Origin: JBFGCA01 sp041567315
Lineage (GTDB): Bacteria; Acidobacteriota; Thermoanaerobaculia; Multivoradales; JAHEKO01
Length of the DNA: 23,205 nucleotides
Reading direction: 5' to 3'
Assembly: GCA_041567315.1 (NCBI GenBank)
Contig: JBFGCA010000075.1
Coordinates: forward strand, 1 to 23,205
The position numbers and the translations under genes are program-made. The notes under the pieces are model-generated. The model saw only the letters and a program-made list of their open reading frames with translations. It was not told the origin of the DNA and did no database searches. Shown here piece after piece: positions 13,274 to 21,700 of the stretch (position 1 is its first letter; each line of letters opens with the position of its first letter).

Positions 13274-13536
13274 AGGCGCGGCGGGCCTGGGCGGCGGCGG
13301 CCGCCGCGGCGCTGCTCGCCCTCGGGCCGCGGGCGGCGGCGGCCTGCGCCGTCTGCTACGGGGCCGCCGGCTCGCCGATGGTCGACGGCATGAACAACGC
13401 GATCCTGGTGCTGCTCGGCATCGTGGCGCTGGTCCAGGGCGGGCTGGTGGCGCTGTTTTTCGCCATCCGCCAGCGGTCGCGCGATCTCGAGCGGCGGCGC
13501 GGGGAGTTCGAAGTGCTTCAGGGAGGAGTGCGTTAG
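13270..13536 (+). CDS. Small CxxC membrane protein in the oxidase operon
   Basis: This 88-residue protein has an alanine-rich N-terminal signal-like segment (residues 6-25), immediately followed by C26-A-V-C29 ('ACAVCYGAAGSPMVDGMNNA'), a membrane helix (about 44-66) and a charged tail 'RQRSRDLERRRGEFEVLQ'. If the N-terminus is a signal peptide, the CxxC lies on the periplasmic face, where copper for the CuA site of subunit II must be delivered. The next gene is ctaC. It starts at GTG 13270, overlapping the previous stop, and the ctaC Shine-Dalgarno lies within its end. The family is not recognised by name. A copper-relay or thiol-redox role is inference; a lipoprotein signal is a weaker alternative. 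Confidence 0.8.
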   Translation: MKARRAWAAAAAAALLALGPRAAAACAVCYGAAGSPMVDGMNNAILVLLGIVALVQGGLVALFFAIRQRSRDLERRRGEFEVLQGGVR

Positions 13537-14385
13537 ATGGCTGATTTGCTGGCCAGGTGGCTTCCCGTCGACGGCTCGGCGCACGGCGCCGAGCTCGACT
13601 ACCTCACGGCGCTCATGCACTGGGTGATGGCGGTGCTCTTCGTGGGCTGGAGCATCTACTTCATCTACGTGCTGTTCCGGTTCCGGGCCGGGCGCAACCC
13701 GCGGGCCAGCTACAAGGGCGCCACCTCGCACTTCTCGACCTACGTCGAGGGTGGGGTGGTGGTGGTCGAAGCGATCCTGCTGATCGCCTTCGCGATCCCC
13801 GGCTGGAAGCGCTGGGTGACGCCGCACCCCGAGGAGGCGCAGCACCTCGAGGTGCGGGTGGTGGGCGAGCAGTTCGCCTGGAACGTCCACTACCCGGGTC
13901 CGGACGGGCTGTTCGGCAAGACCGATCCCCATCTGGTCGACGCCGCCAACCCGGTGGGTCTCGACCGCAGCGATCCGCCGGCCCGCGACGACGTGGTCAC
14001 CATCAACCAGCTCCACCTGCCGGTTGACCGGCCGGTGACGGTGGTGCTGTCAACCAAGGACGTGATCCACAGCTTCTTTCTGCCCACCATGCGGGTCAAG
14101 CAGGACGCCATCCCGGGGATGCAGATACCGGTCCACTTCACGCCGGTGATGACCACGCCGGAGGAGTCGCGGCTGCCGGGCTGTGCCGCCACGAAGAGCT
14201 GCTGGGAGATCGCCTGCGCCCAGCTCTGCGGTCTGGGTCACTACCGGATGCGCGGCTTCTTCCAGGTCCACGACCAGCCGGCCTTCGACGAGTGGATGGC
14301 CGGCCAGCTGGCGAAGCTGGCGCCGGCCGAATCGCCACCGGTCGAAGCACAGTCGCCGGCCGAGGCGGAGCAGCCGGCCGGCTAG
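13537..14385 (+). CDS. ctaC: Cytochrome c oxidase subunit II (CuA subunit)
   Basis: This 282-residue subunit accepts electrons from cytochrome c through the binuclear CuA centre. Two N-terminal membrane helices (about 25-48 and 70-90) are followed by a periplasmic cupredoxin domain. CuA ligands are H178 ('KDVIHSFFLP'), C227, C231, H235 and M238 in 'CAQLCGLGHYRM'. Residue 229 is Gln where most have Glu; its backbone carbonyl is the ligand, so function should be kept. Two extra cysteines, C216 and C222, precede the CuA loop. There is no fused cytochrome c domain; the C-terminus is a Pro/Ala/Glu-rich tail. The ATG directly follows the previous stop, with GGGAGGAG at 13521-13528. Its position downstream of ctaD, E and F differs from the common C-D-E order. 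Confidence 0.95.
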   Translation: MADLLARWLPVDGSAHGAELDYLTALMHWVMAVLFVGWSIYFIYVLFRFRAGRNPRASYKGATSHFSTYVEGGVVVVEAILLIAFAIPGWKRWVTPHPEEAQHLEVRVVGEQFAWNVHYPGPDGLFGKTDPHLVDAANPVGLDRSDPPARDDVVTINQLHLPVDRPVTVVLSTKDVIHSFFLPTMRVKQDAIPGMQIPVHFTPVMTTPEESRLPGCAATKSCWEIACAQLCGLGHYRMRGFFQVHDQPAFDEWMAGQLAKLAPAESPPVEAQSPAEAEQPAG

Positions 14386-14406
14386 CGCGCCGCCGGCGTT
14401 CCGACG

Positions 14407-14829
14407 GTGTTCGAGCTGGCGCTGCTGCCGACCCTCAACGCCACGCTCAACGCCGTTTCCGGGGTGCTGCTGGTGGCGGGGTACTTCGCCATCCGGGCGC
14501 GCCGGGTGGCGGCCCACCGCGCCTACATGCTGGGCGCCTTCGCCTGCTCGGTGCTGTTTCTCATCTCCTACCTCGTCTACCACTTTCTGGTGGGATCGGT
14601 GCGCTTCGCCGGCAGCGGCGCCGCTCGCACCGTCTATCTGACGGTGCTCGGCACCCACAGCCTGCTGGCCGCTGCGGTGCCGGTGCTGGCGGTGGTGACG
14701 CTGCTCAGGGCGCTCCGCGGCCGCTTCAAGCGCCACGCGGCGCTCGCCCGCTGGACGCTGCCGATCTGGCTCTACGTCTCGGTGACCGGGGTGGTGGTCT
14801 ACTGGATGCTCTACCGGATGGACTTCTGA
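14407..14829 (+). CDS. ctaM: DUF420 / CtaM-like cytochrome oxidase maturation protein
   Basis: This 140-residue, four-helix membrane protein has conserved histidines in 'ARRVAAHRAYMLGAF', 'SYLVYHFLVG', 'LTVLGTHSLLA' and 'RFKRHAALARWTLPIWLYVS', with 'VTGVVVYWMLY' at the end, the DUF420 (YozB/CtaM) pattern. In Staphylococcus aureus, CtaM is required for activity of the heme A-containing oxidase and acts after heme A synthesis. Here it is the last gene of the oxidase operon, 21 bases after ctaC. The chosen start is GTG 14407. A role in inserting heme A into subunit I is inferred from that precedent and the context. Confidence 0.88.
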   Translation: MFELALLPTLNATLNAVSGVLLVAGYFAIRARRVAAHRAYMLGAFACSVLFLISYLVYHFLVGSVRFAGSGAARTVYLTVLGTHSLLAAAVPVLAVVTLLRALRGRFKRHAALARWTLPIWLYVSVTGVVVYWMLYRMDF

Positions 14830-14845
14830 GCCCGCCGGCTGGTCA

Positions 14846-14860
14846 CTAGTAGGCGACTAG
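14846..14860. terminator. Short inverted repeat between convergent genes
   Basis: CTAGT and ACTAG flank the 5-base loop AGGCG between the ctaM stop and the convergent minus-strand gene, overlapping that gene's stop codon. No U-tract follows on either strand, so it is only a weak candidate for a bidirectional end-of-transcript hairpin. Confidence 0.2.
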
Positions 14861-15885
14861 AGATCGAGGCTCACCTGCAGTTTTTCGCCGCCGGTCTCGT
14901 CGGGCGCCGCGCCGCGCTCCGCCGCCTCTTCCTCCTCCTGGAGGTAGACGTAGCGGCCCAGACCGCGGACGTACTGGAAGCCGGCGCCCGACTGCCGTGC
15001 GCGCTCGAGCTGGTTGAGCTTCGAATCGAGGTCGTCGATGAAGTGCAGGGCGATCGCCTCGGGGGTCATCGGCGGCACCGGCGAGCCGTACTCGAGCCGG
15101 CCCTGGTGCGAGAGCACCAGGTGCTCGAGCTGCTGCTGGAGCTCGGTCGGGAAGTCGGGGATCGCCCGGCAGCGCTCGCACAGCAGGTCGCGGCCGAGGA
15201 CCACGTGCCCGACCAGCCGGCCGGCCGGGGTGTAGCCGGCGGCCGGCATCGACTCGAGCTCGATGAGCTTGCCGAGGTCGTGGAACAGCACCCCGACCAG
15301 CAGCAGATCACGGTCGAGCTGGGGGTAGTGGCCGGCGACGGCGAGCGCCACCTCGGCCATCGACACCACGTGCTCGAGCAGACCGCCGCGGTAGGCGTGG
15401 TGGATGCTCTTGGCGGCCGGATGCTCGCGGAGCGCCGCGCCGTGGGCGGCCAGCGTCTCGGCGGCCAGCCGGCTGAGCTCGGGCCGCTCGAGGTTCTCCT
15501 CGAGCAGCCGCTCGAGCCGCTGGTACAGCTCGCCGACGTCGTAGGGGGTGGTGGGGATCAGCCGGGCCGGGTCGAAGCCGTGGCGCTCGTCTTCGGGGCC
15601 GGCCCGGCGGCACTCCTTGACGTTGAGCTGGGGGCGCTCGCGGTAGGTGCTGACCGTGCCGTGGTAGGCCACGAAGTCCTGCGCCTCGTAGTCGCCGCCG
15701 AGCGCCCGGCTGTCGGACCACACCTTGCCGACGATCGAGCCGCTGGCGTCCACCAGCTCGAGGTCGAGGTAGTCGCGGGCGTTGCGGTCCTGGCGCAGCT
15801 CCTTGCGGGCGAGCAGCGCGAAGCCGCTCACCGTGTCGCCGTCCTCGAAGCTGGCGATCGGCTCGTTGCGGCGGACCTGGGGCAT
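14857..15885 (-). CDS. YhaM-like 3'-5' exoribonuclease, OB-fold plus HD domain
   Basis: This protein resembles B. subtilis YhaM: an N-terminal nucleic-acid-binding OB fold ('YLDLELVDASGSIVGKVW', 'VAYHGTVSTYRERPQLNV') followed by an HD metal-dependent hydrolase domain. HD residues are H202 and D203 in 'VGVLFHDLGKLIEL'. Other domain histidines lie in 'AKSIHHAYRGGLLEHVVSM', 'GHVVLG' and 'LVLSHQGRLEYGSP'. From the ATG at 15883-15885 it is 342 residues, close to the family length. An in-frame ATG at 15958-15960 would add a 25-residue extension without obvious homology and lies on a TATAAT motif, so it is disfavoured. No strong Shine-Dalgarno precedes either. A role in RNA turnover or DNA processing is expected from the family. 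Confidence 0.88.
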   Translation of the reverse strand: MPQVRRNEPIASFEDGDTVSGFALLARKELRQDRNARDYLDLELVDASGSIVGKVWSDSRALGGDYEAQDFVAYHGTVSTYRERPQLNVKECRRAGPEDERHGFDPARLIPTTPYDVGELYQRLERLLEENLERPELSRLAAETLAAHGAALREHPAAKSIHHAYRGGLLEHVVSMAEVALAVAGHYPQLDRDLLLVGVLFHDLGKLIELESMPAAGYTPAGRLVGHVVLGRDLLCERCRAIPDFPTELQQQLEHLVLSHQGRLEYGSPVPPMTPEAIALHFIDDLDSKLNQLERARQSGAGFQYVRGLGRYVYLQEEEEAAERGAAPDETGGEKLQVSLDL

Positions 15886-15958
15886 GATGGAGTACGTCCC
15901 GGCGGGGTCGTCGCGCGTAACAGAGCGGGCAGAGGTATCCGGCTGGGTCCGGTAGGCC

Positions 15959-15964
15959 ATTATA
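15959..15964 (-). promoter_or_regulatory. Consensus -10 hexamer upstream of the HD nuclease gene
   Basis: On the minus strand the sequence reads TATAAT, a perfect -10 hexamer in very GC-rich DNA, about 75 bases upstream of the favoured start codon. No good -35 lies 16-18 bases upstream. Transcription would begin near 15952, inside the codons following the upstream ATG, arguing against that ATG as the start. Confidence 0.4.
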
Positions 15965-16103
15965 GGCCGGCCCCGGAGCCCGGGCCCGTCACCGGAGCTC
16001 CCGGCGGGGCGTCGACCCCTGGCAATGGGCTTGCAGGGCACCCGGTGGACCGGGGCGGGCGCGGCGGCGCGAACTCTTCTCGACGAAAACCAGGGAGACG
16101 GCG

Positions 16104-18758
16104 ATGCGGAGCAGGCAACCACAGTCGGGGCGGTGCGCCCCCTGGCCCGCCGGGTGCCCGGCGGCCCGGGCGCGGGCCGCGCTCTCTTCGCCGATCCCGG
16201 CGGCACGGCTTCGAGTGCTCATCGGGTTGGGCCTGTTGCTGGCGACCCTGCTGGCTGCGGGGCCGGCCCGCGCACAGCAGGTTGACGGGCCGGCGGGCGC
16301 CGCCACCGGCGGGCCCGACACCGCCCTCTGGCCGGAGCGCCAGCGGGCCTTCATCGAGGACGGTCCCGGGCTGCTGCTGGGTGAGGCGCGGCGCGCCGAG
16401 CTGCTGGCCCTCGACCTCGCCGGCCGCAAGGCCTGGATCGACGCCTTCCTGGCCGCCGATCCGCTGCCCGAGAGTCCCGAGAACGAGCTGGTCGCGGGAA
16501 TCGACCGCCGCCGCCGGCTGGCCTTCTCCGAGCTGCTCTCCTTCGGCGACGACCGGACGCGGCTGCTGTTCCTGCGCGGCGCGCCCGACGACCGGCTGGC
16601 GATCGACTGCGGGCAGACCTTCAAGCCGCTCGAGGTCTGGACCTACGGGCTGCGCTCGGTGGTGCTCTACGAGCCGGCCCCCGGCCAGCCCTTCCGCCTG
16701 TGGCTGCCGCTCGAGTCCAAGCGGGTGCTCTACAACCGCGAGATGGAGTACTGGCTCGAGCAGTGGGAGGAGCTGCGCGGGCTGATCCGCGTCCGCCGCT
16801 TCGATCTACAGATCTGTCCCGAGACGCCGCGGGTGGACGACGCCACCGGGGTGGAGGCGCTGCGCGGCTTCCGTCCGGGGCGGCCGACCAACGAATCGGT
16901 CAAGGCGTTCCTGGCGCCGCCGGAGGACCTGGCCGCGTGGGCCCGGCAGGCGGTGGCGACGCCGCTGCCCGCGCGTCCCGCCGAGCTGCCGGTGAGCGGC
17001 ATCGAGGTCCTGTTCCCGGAGCTGGTCCGGCAGCGGATGGTGGCCCGGTTCCAGCTCACGCTGCCGGCGGGAGCCTCGCTGGTGCCCTCTTCCGAGGAGG
17101 GCGAGGAGCCGCGCTGGGTGATCGGCGTCGACGGGGTCATCGAGCAGCAGGGGGCGCCCTTCGACCAGTTCCGGATGCGCTTCCGGCTCGAGCCGCCGGC
17201 CGCCGAGCAGCCGCTGGCGCTGGTCCTCGAGCGGCCGCTCCGTCCCGAGCGCACCTTCGTGGTCCGGCTGCGGCTGCGCGACGAGGTGGGCGGCGCCGAG
17301 ACCTATCTGGCGCGCGGCTTCACGGTGCCTCGCGAGCCCACCCCGGTCGCCGAGCCGCTGCCCTCCGAGCAGATGGCGGTGGCCTTTGCCGAGCAGATGA
17401 GGCGCCTCAAGATCGCCGGCCGCGACAGCCTGCTGCTGGTGCCGCCCGAGAGCGAGCTGGTCCTCGGCCTGTGGCGGGCCGAGGCGCTGGTCACCGGCGA
17501 CGCCATCGAGAAGGTGGTTTTCAAGGTGGACGAGCGCGAGCAGATGACCCGCACCCGCCGGCCGTTCACCGCCGAGCTGCGGCTCGCCAAGTTCCCGACC
17601 GAGCAGGTGGTCCGCGCCGAGGGCTACGACGCGGCGGGCAAGCTGGTGGCGGCCGACGAGATCGTCCTCAACCAGCCGCGGGGCGCGCTCCGGGTGCGCA
17701 TTCTGGAGCCCGAGCGCGGCGCCTCGCTGAGCGGCTCGGTGACCGCCCGCGCCGAGATGGTGGTCCCCGAGGAGCGGCGGGTGGCGCGGGTCGAGTTCCA
17801 GGTCAACGACGACACCGTCGCCACCCTCGAGCGGCCGCCCTGGGAGGCGCCGGTCGAGGTGCCGCCGGGGGGCGAGGTGGCCTATCTGACGGTGGTCGCG
17901 GTCCTCGACGACGGCAGCCGCGCAGAGGAGGTGCGCTTTCTCAACGCGCCGCAGTATCTCGAGCAGGTGGACGTCAAGCTGGTCGAGCTCTACACCACCG
18001 TCACCGACCGCAGTGGCCGGCTGGTCCGCGGCCTGTCGCGCGACGAGTTCGAGGTCCGCGAGGACGGCCGGCCGCAGGAGCTGACCAAGTTCGAGCTGGT
18101 CGACGACCTGCCGCTGACGGTGGGCATCACCATCGACACCTCGGGCTCGATGGTCGAGTCGCTGCCGGAGGCCAAGGCGGCGGCGCTCGGCTTCCTGGAA
18201 AACGTCATCACCTCGCGTGACCGCGCCTTCGCGGTGAGCTTCGCCGACCGGCCGGTGCTGCTCATCCCGCCGACCGACGACGTCGGCGCGGTGGCGGCGT
18301 CGCTCGAGGGGCTGCGCTCGATCGGCTGGACCACGCTCCACGACGCGGTGGTGACCAGCCTCTACTACTTCCGCGGCATCCGCGGCCGCCGTGCCCTGGT
18401 GCTGCTCTCCGACGGCGACGACACCGCCAGCGCGACGCCGTTCGAGGACGCCGTCGAGTACGCGCGGCGCAGCGGGGTGGCGATCTTCTGCGTCGGTCTC
18501 GACGTGGGGGCGCTCAAGGTGGGGGTCCGCCGCAAGCTCACGCAGCTCGCCGAGGAGACCGGCGGCCGGGTCTTCTTCATCTCCAAGGCCAGCGAGCTGG
18601 CCGCCGTCTACGCCGAGATCGAGGAGGAGCTGCGCAGCCAGTACCTGCTGGCCTACAGCTCGGACCGGCCGACCCCGGACGGCAACTTCCGCGTGGTCGA
18701 GGTAGACGTCGCCCGCCGCGGCCTCGAGGCCCGCACCATCCGCGGCTACTACCCTTGA
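16104..18758 (+). CDS. Secreted GWxTD-like and VWFA-related (acidobacterial type) protein
   Basis: This 884-residue protein has a long N-terminal region ending in a signal peptide, with cleavage likely after 'GPARA' (residue 57). Residues about 95-180 follow the GWxTD-domain layout ('WIDAFLAADPLPESPENEL' ... 'LLFLRGAPDD' ... 'PLEVWTYG'), although the GWxTD string itself is not kept. A beta-rich middle includes an Ig-like segment at about 530-615 ('RILEPERGASLSGSVTARAE'). The C-terminus is a VWFA-related domain: 'SRDEFEVREDGRPQELTKFE', MIDAS 'DTSGSM' (D678, S680, S682) and 'LLSDGDDT'. GGGAG (16093-16097) six bases before the ATG supports the start. Functions of both families are unknown; an outer-surface or periplasmic binding role is likely. 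Confidence 0.9.
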   Translation: MRSRQPQSGRCAPWPAGCPAARARAALSSPIPAARLRVLIGLGLLLATLLAAGPARAQQVDGPAGAATGGPDTALWPERQRAFIEDGPGLLLGEARRAELLALDLAGRKAWIDAFLAADPLPESPENELVAGIDRRRRLAFSELLSFGDDRTRLLFLRGAPDDRLAIDCGQTFKPLEVWTYGLRSVVLYEPAPGQPFRLWLPLESKRVLYNREMEYWLEQWEELRGLIRVRRFDLQICPETPRVDDATGVEALRGFRPGRPTNESVKAFLAPPEDLAAWARQAVATPLPARPAELPVSGIEVLFPELVRQRMVARFQLTLPAGASLVPSSEEGEEPRWVIGVDGVIEQQGAPFDQFRMRFRLEPPAAEQPLALVLERPLRPERTFVVRLRLRDEVGGAETYLARGFTVPREPTPVAEPLPSEQMAVAFAEQMRRLKIAGRDSLLLVPPESELVLGLWRAEALVTGDAIEKVVFKVDEREQMTRTRRPFTAELRLAKFPTEQVVRAEGYDAAGKLVAADEIVLNQPRGALRVRILEPERGASLSGSVTARAEMVVPEERRVARVEFQVNDDTVATLERPPWEAPVEVPPGGEVAYLTVVAVLDDGSRAEEVRFLNAPQYLEQVDVKLVELYTTVTDRSGRLVRGLSRDEFEVREDGRPQELTKFELVDDLPLTVGITIDTSGSMVESLPEAKAAALGFLENVITSRDRAFAVSFADRPVLLIPPTDDVGAVAASLEGLRSIGWTTLHDAVVTSLYYFRGIRGRRALVLLSDGDDTASATPFEDAVEYARRSGVAIFCVGLDVGALKVGVRRKLTQLAEETGGRVFFISKASELAAVYAEIEEELRSQYLLAYSSDRPTPDGNFRVVEVDVARRGLEARTIRGYYP

Positions 18759-18790
18759 GCTAGCAGGCCACCGGCACCCCGCCAGGCCCC

Positions 18791-21700
18791 TCAGTGGGTC
18801 AGGCCGGCGGCGGTGGCGTTGTCGACGATCGCCTGGTTGTCGGGGATCTGGAACAGGAACCGGTGGCGGAGCGCCGGCTCCAGGTGGGACGCCTTGCGCA
18901 GGATCTCGCGATACGAGCGGTCGAGGTAGGGCAGCGGGTCTCCGACCTTGTGGCCGCGGCTGCGCAGCCATTCGAGCCCGCGGTAGAGCCGCAGCTCCAG
19001 CCGTTCGCCGAGCTCGACCTGCTGGAGCCGCTGGACGGCCTCGCGCAGTCCGGCGGTGTGGGCGCGGATCGCCGCTTCGTCCTCGGCGACCAGCGCCATC
19101 TCCACCAGCCAGGCCTGGTCGAACGCGGCCGCCTGCAGATCGCCGCTCTCGCGGTGCTGGTCGAGCGCCGCGGCCAGGTGCCGCCGGGCGTCCTCGAGTC
19201 GCCGCTGGCTCAGCCGGATGCGTCCCAGGAGCTGCTCGGCGTCGGCCAGCGCACCGGTGAGCGACAGCATGCTGAGGTGGAAGTGGGCCTGCCGCGCCTC
19301 CTCCAGAGCCTTCTCGGGCTGGCCGAGGGCCAGGTAGTTGTCGGCCACGGCCAGCCGCGCGTGGGCCTCGCCGGCGACGTCGTCGCGTCCGGCCCGCAGG
19401 GCCAGGGCGCGGCGCAGCGGCGCGGCGGCGGCCGCGAAGTCCCCCAGGCGGCTCAGCGCCTTGCCCAGGCCGAGAAGGGTGTAGCCGAGGTCGGTGTCGC
19501 TGCCGTGGCGCTCCAGGGTCTCGTGGGCCTGGCGGTAGTAGTCGAGGGCGCGCGGATAGTTGCCGCTGGCCAGCGAGACGGCGCCCAGCGCGGTCAGCGA
19601 GCTGCCGGCCGGCCGCGCCAGGTTCTGCTCCTGCCGCGCCTCGAGGGCGGCGCGGTGGTGGTCGAGCGCCTCTTCGAGCCGCTTTTCGTGAAACGCGATG
19701 TTGCCCAGGTGGTAGTCGCAGGTGGCGGCGAGCGGGGTAGTTCCCTGCCGGCCCGCCGCCGTCCGCAGGTTGGTGAACAGCTCCCTGGCTTCCGCCCAGC
19801 GCTCCTGGTGCAGATAGAGACGGCCGAGCTGGGTCAGCAGCAGCGCCTGGCGGCGCGGGTCGGTGCCCTGCGCCCCGGCCAGCGCCCGCTGAATGGTGGC
19901 GGCCGCCTGCTTGTAGTGCCCCGACTCCTTCTCGAGCTCGGCCTTGAGGCTGGCCAGCGCCAACAGCCGCCGGGGCTGGCTGGCGGCGAGCTCGACCGCT
20001 CGCGCCAGGTGGGCCTCGTGCTGGTGGAGGCGGCCCAGCCGGCGGGCCATGGGCAGCAGGCGCCACAGCAGCTCGAGCTCGGTCTCCAGATCGCCCTGGC
20101 GATCGCGATGAGCCTCCAGCTCGTGGATCAGGGCGGCGAACAGCTCCTCGCGCCCGACCTCGCCCGATGGGGAACGCTGGTAGTGCATCAAGGCCTCGAT
20201 GCCCTCGGCGGTCCCGCTCAGCAGCCGGTAGGAGTGCCAGTGGGCGGCGCGGCCGCCGCTGCGCGCGGCCAGCAGTCCGCCGGCCAGCCGCCGCAGCTTG
20301 GTGCGCGCCTCCTCGGCGAACGGCGCCACCGTCGCGGCGGCGTAGGCCGGGCAGGCGAAGTCGACGGCGGTGCCCCAGGGCGAGTCGGCCTCGACCAGCA
20401 GGCCGCCGGCGATCGCCGGCAGCTCCCAGTGAGGCCGCGGCGCGGCCCCCAGCTCGCGGGCCGCCGCCCCCAGCTCGGTCGGCGGCACGGCGGCCTCGAG
20501 GGCCGCCAGGAGGGTCATCGGCATCAGTGCCTCGTGCCGTCCCGCCTCGGCCTGGAGATGGCAGATCAGCCGCGAAGAGGCGCGGTAGCCGGCTTCTGGC
20601 GGACCGCCGAAGAAGAACGCGCCGTGAACCCGCCGCATCGCCTTGCCGCGGACCAGGGCCACCAGCCCCTCCTCGAGGGCGAAGGGGAAGCCGGCGCTGG
20701 CCGCCAGCAGTCGCTCGCGGACCGGCGCCGGGAGCGACAGGCCCGCCAGCAGCTGCTCGGCAAAGTGCTCCATCTCGGAGTCGCCGAGCGGGTCGAGGCG
20801 CAGCCGTGGCGTCTCCTCGAAGGGCCCGGCGCCGTCGGCCGGCCCCCGGCCCACCAGGACCACCCGGAAGGCCTCACCCAGGGCGGGGTGCGCGAGCAGC
20901 GCCGTGAGCAGCGCACGGTCGGGCTCGGCGAGCTGCTCCGCGTCGTCGCACACCAGATGGAGCGGGGCGCCGGTCTCGGCGGCGAGTGCGCGGAGCAGGT
21001 CGGCGAGCAGCAGCGCCAGCTCCGCCGGGTCCCCGGTATCGGCCGCCGCCAGCAGGCGCTCGGCCGCCTCGGCGTCGCCGCTCGCGGCCGCGGTGGCGCC
21101 GGCCGGCGGTTGCAGCAGGTGAGCGGCCTGGACGGCGAGCCCCGGGCCCCGGCGCCGGCCGGGGTGGGCGCGCAGCCATAGCCGCGCCGCCCGCTGCTGC
21201 TCGAGCGTCTCCCAGACCAGTCGGGTCTTGCCGCAGCCGAGCGGTCCCTCGACGCGCAGACCCGGGCCGGTGAGCAGCTCGCCCAGCAGTCCGGCGGCGG
21301 CCGGCCGGGGGACGGTCTTCGGGCGCCGGGACAGCAGCGTCGGATTGCGCCAGGGCCGGCCGCCGCCGAGCGCGCTTTCGACCGCCAGCAGGGGCAAGGA
21401 CTTGCCCGAAGGTCCCTGGTAGGTGCCGGCGGCCCGCGTCCCGGCCGGCAGCTCGAGCATGTTGACCGCCCAGCCGGTGAGATGGACGCGGCCTACCGCG
21501 AGCTCGGGCGGCCGGGCTTCCAGATCGTCGGCCAGCTCGTCGCGCCCCCAGGTCGCGGTGTCGCCCTGGCGCTCGACCTGACCGGGGAGGATCAGCAGCC
21601 GGGCGCGCCGGCGCAGCTCCCAGGGCAGGTGGTGTGCCCAGGCGACGGCGGTGTCGAAGGGGGCCGGGTCGGCGGCCTCGGGCAGCACCGCCAGCAGCCC

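Noticed and set aside
16806..20066. Very long open frame on the minus strand, antisense to the VWA gene and running into the ATPase gene region
   Set aside because: Its composition is Arg/Pro/Gly/His-rich without motifs, and it overlaps two well-supported genes. Long antisense frames are expected in DNA this rich in GC.
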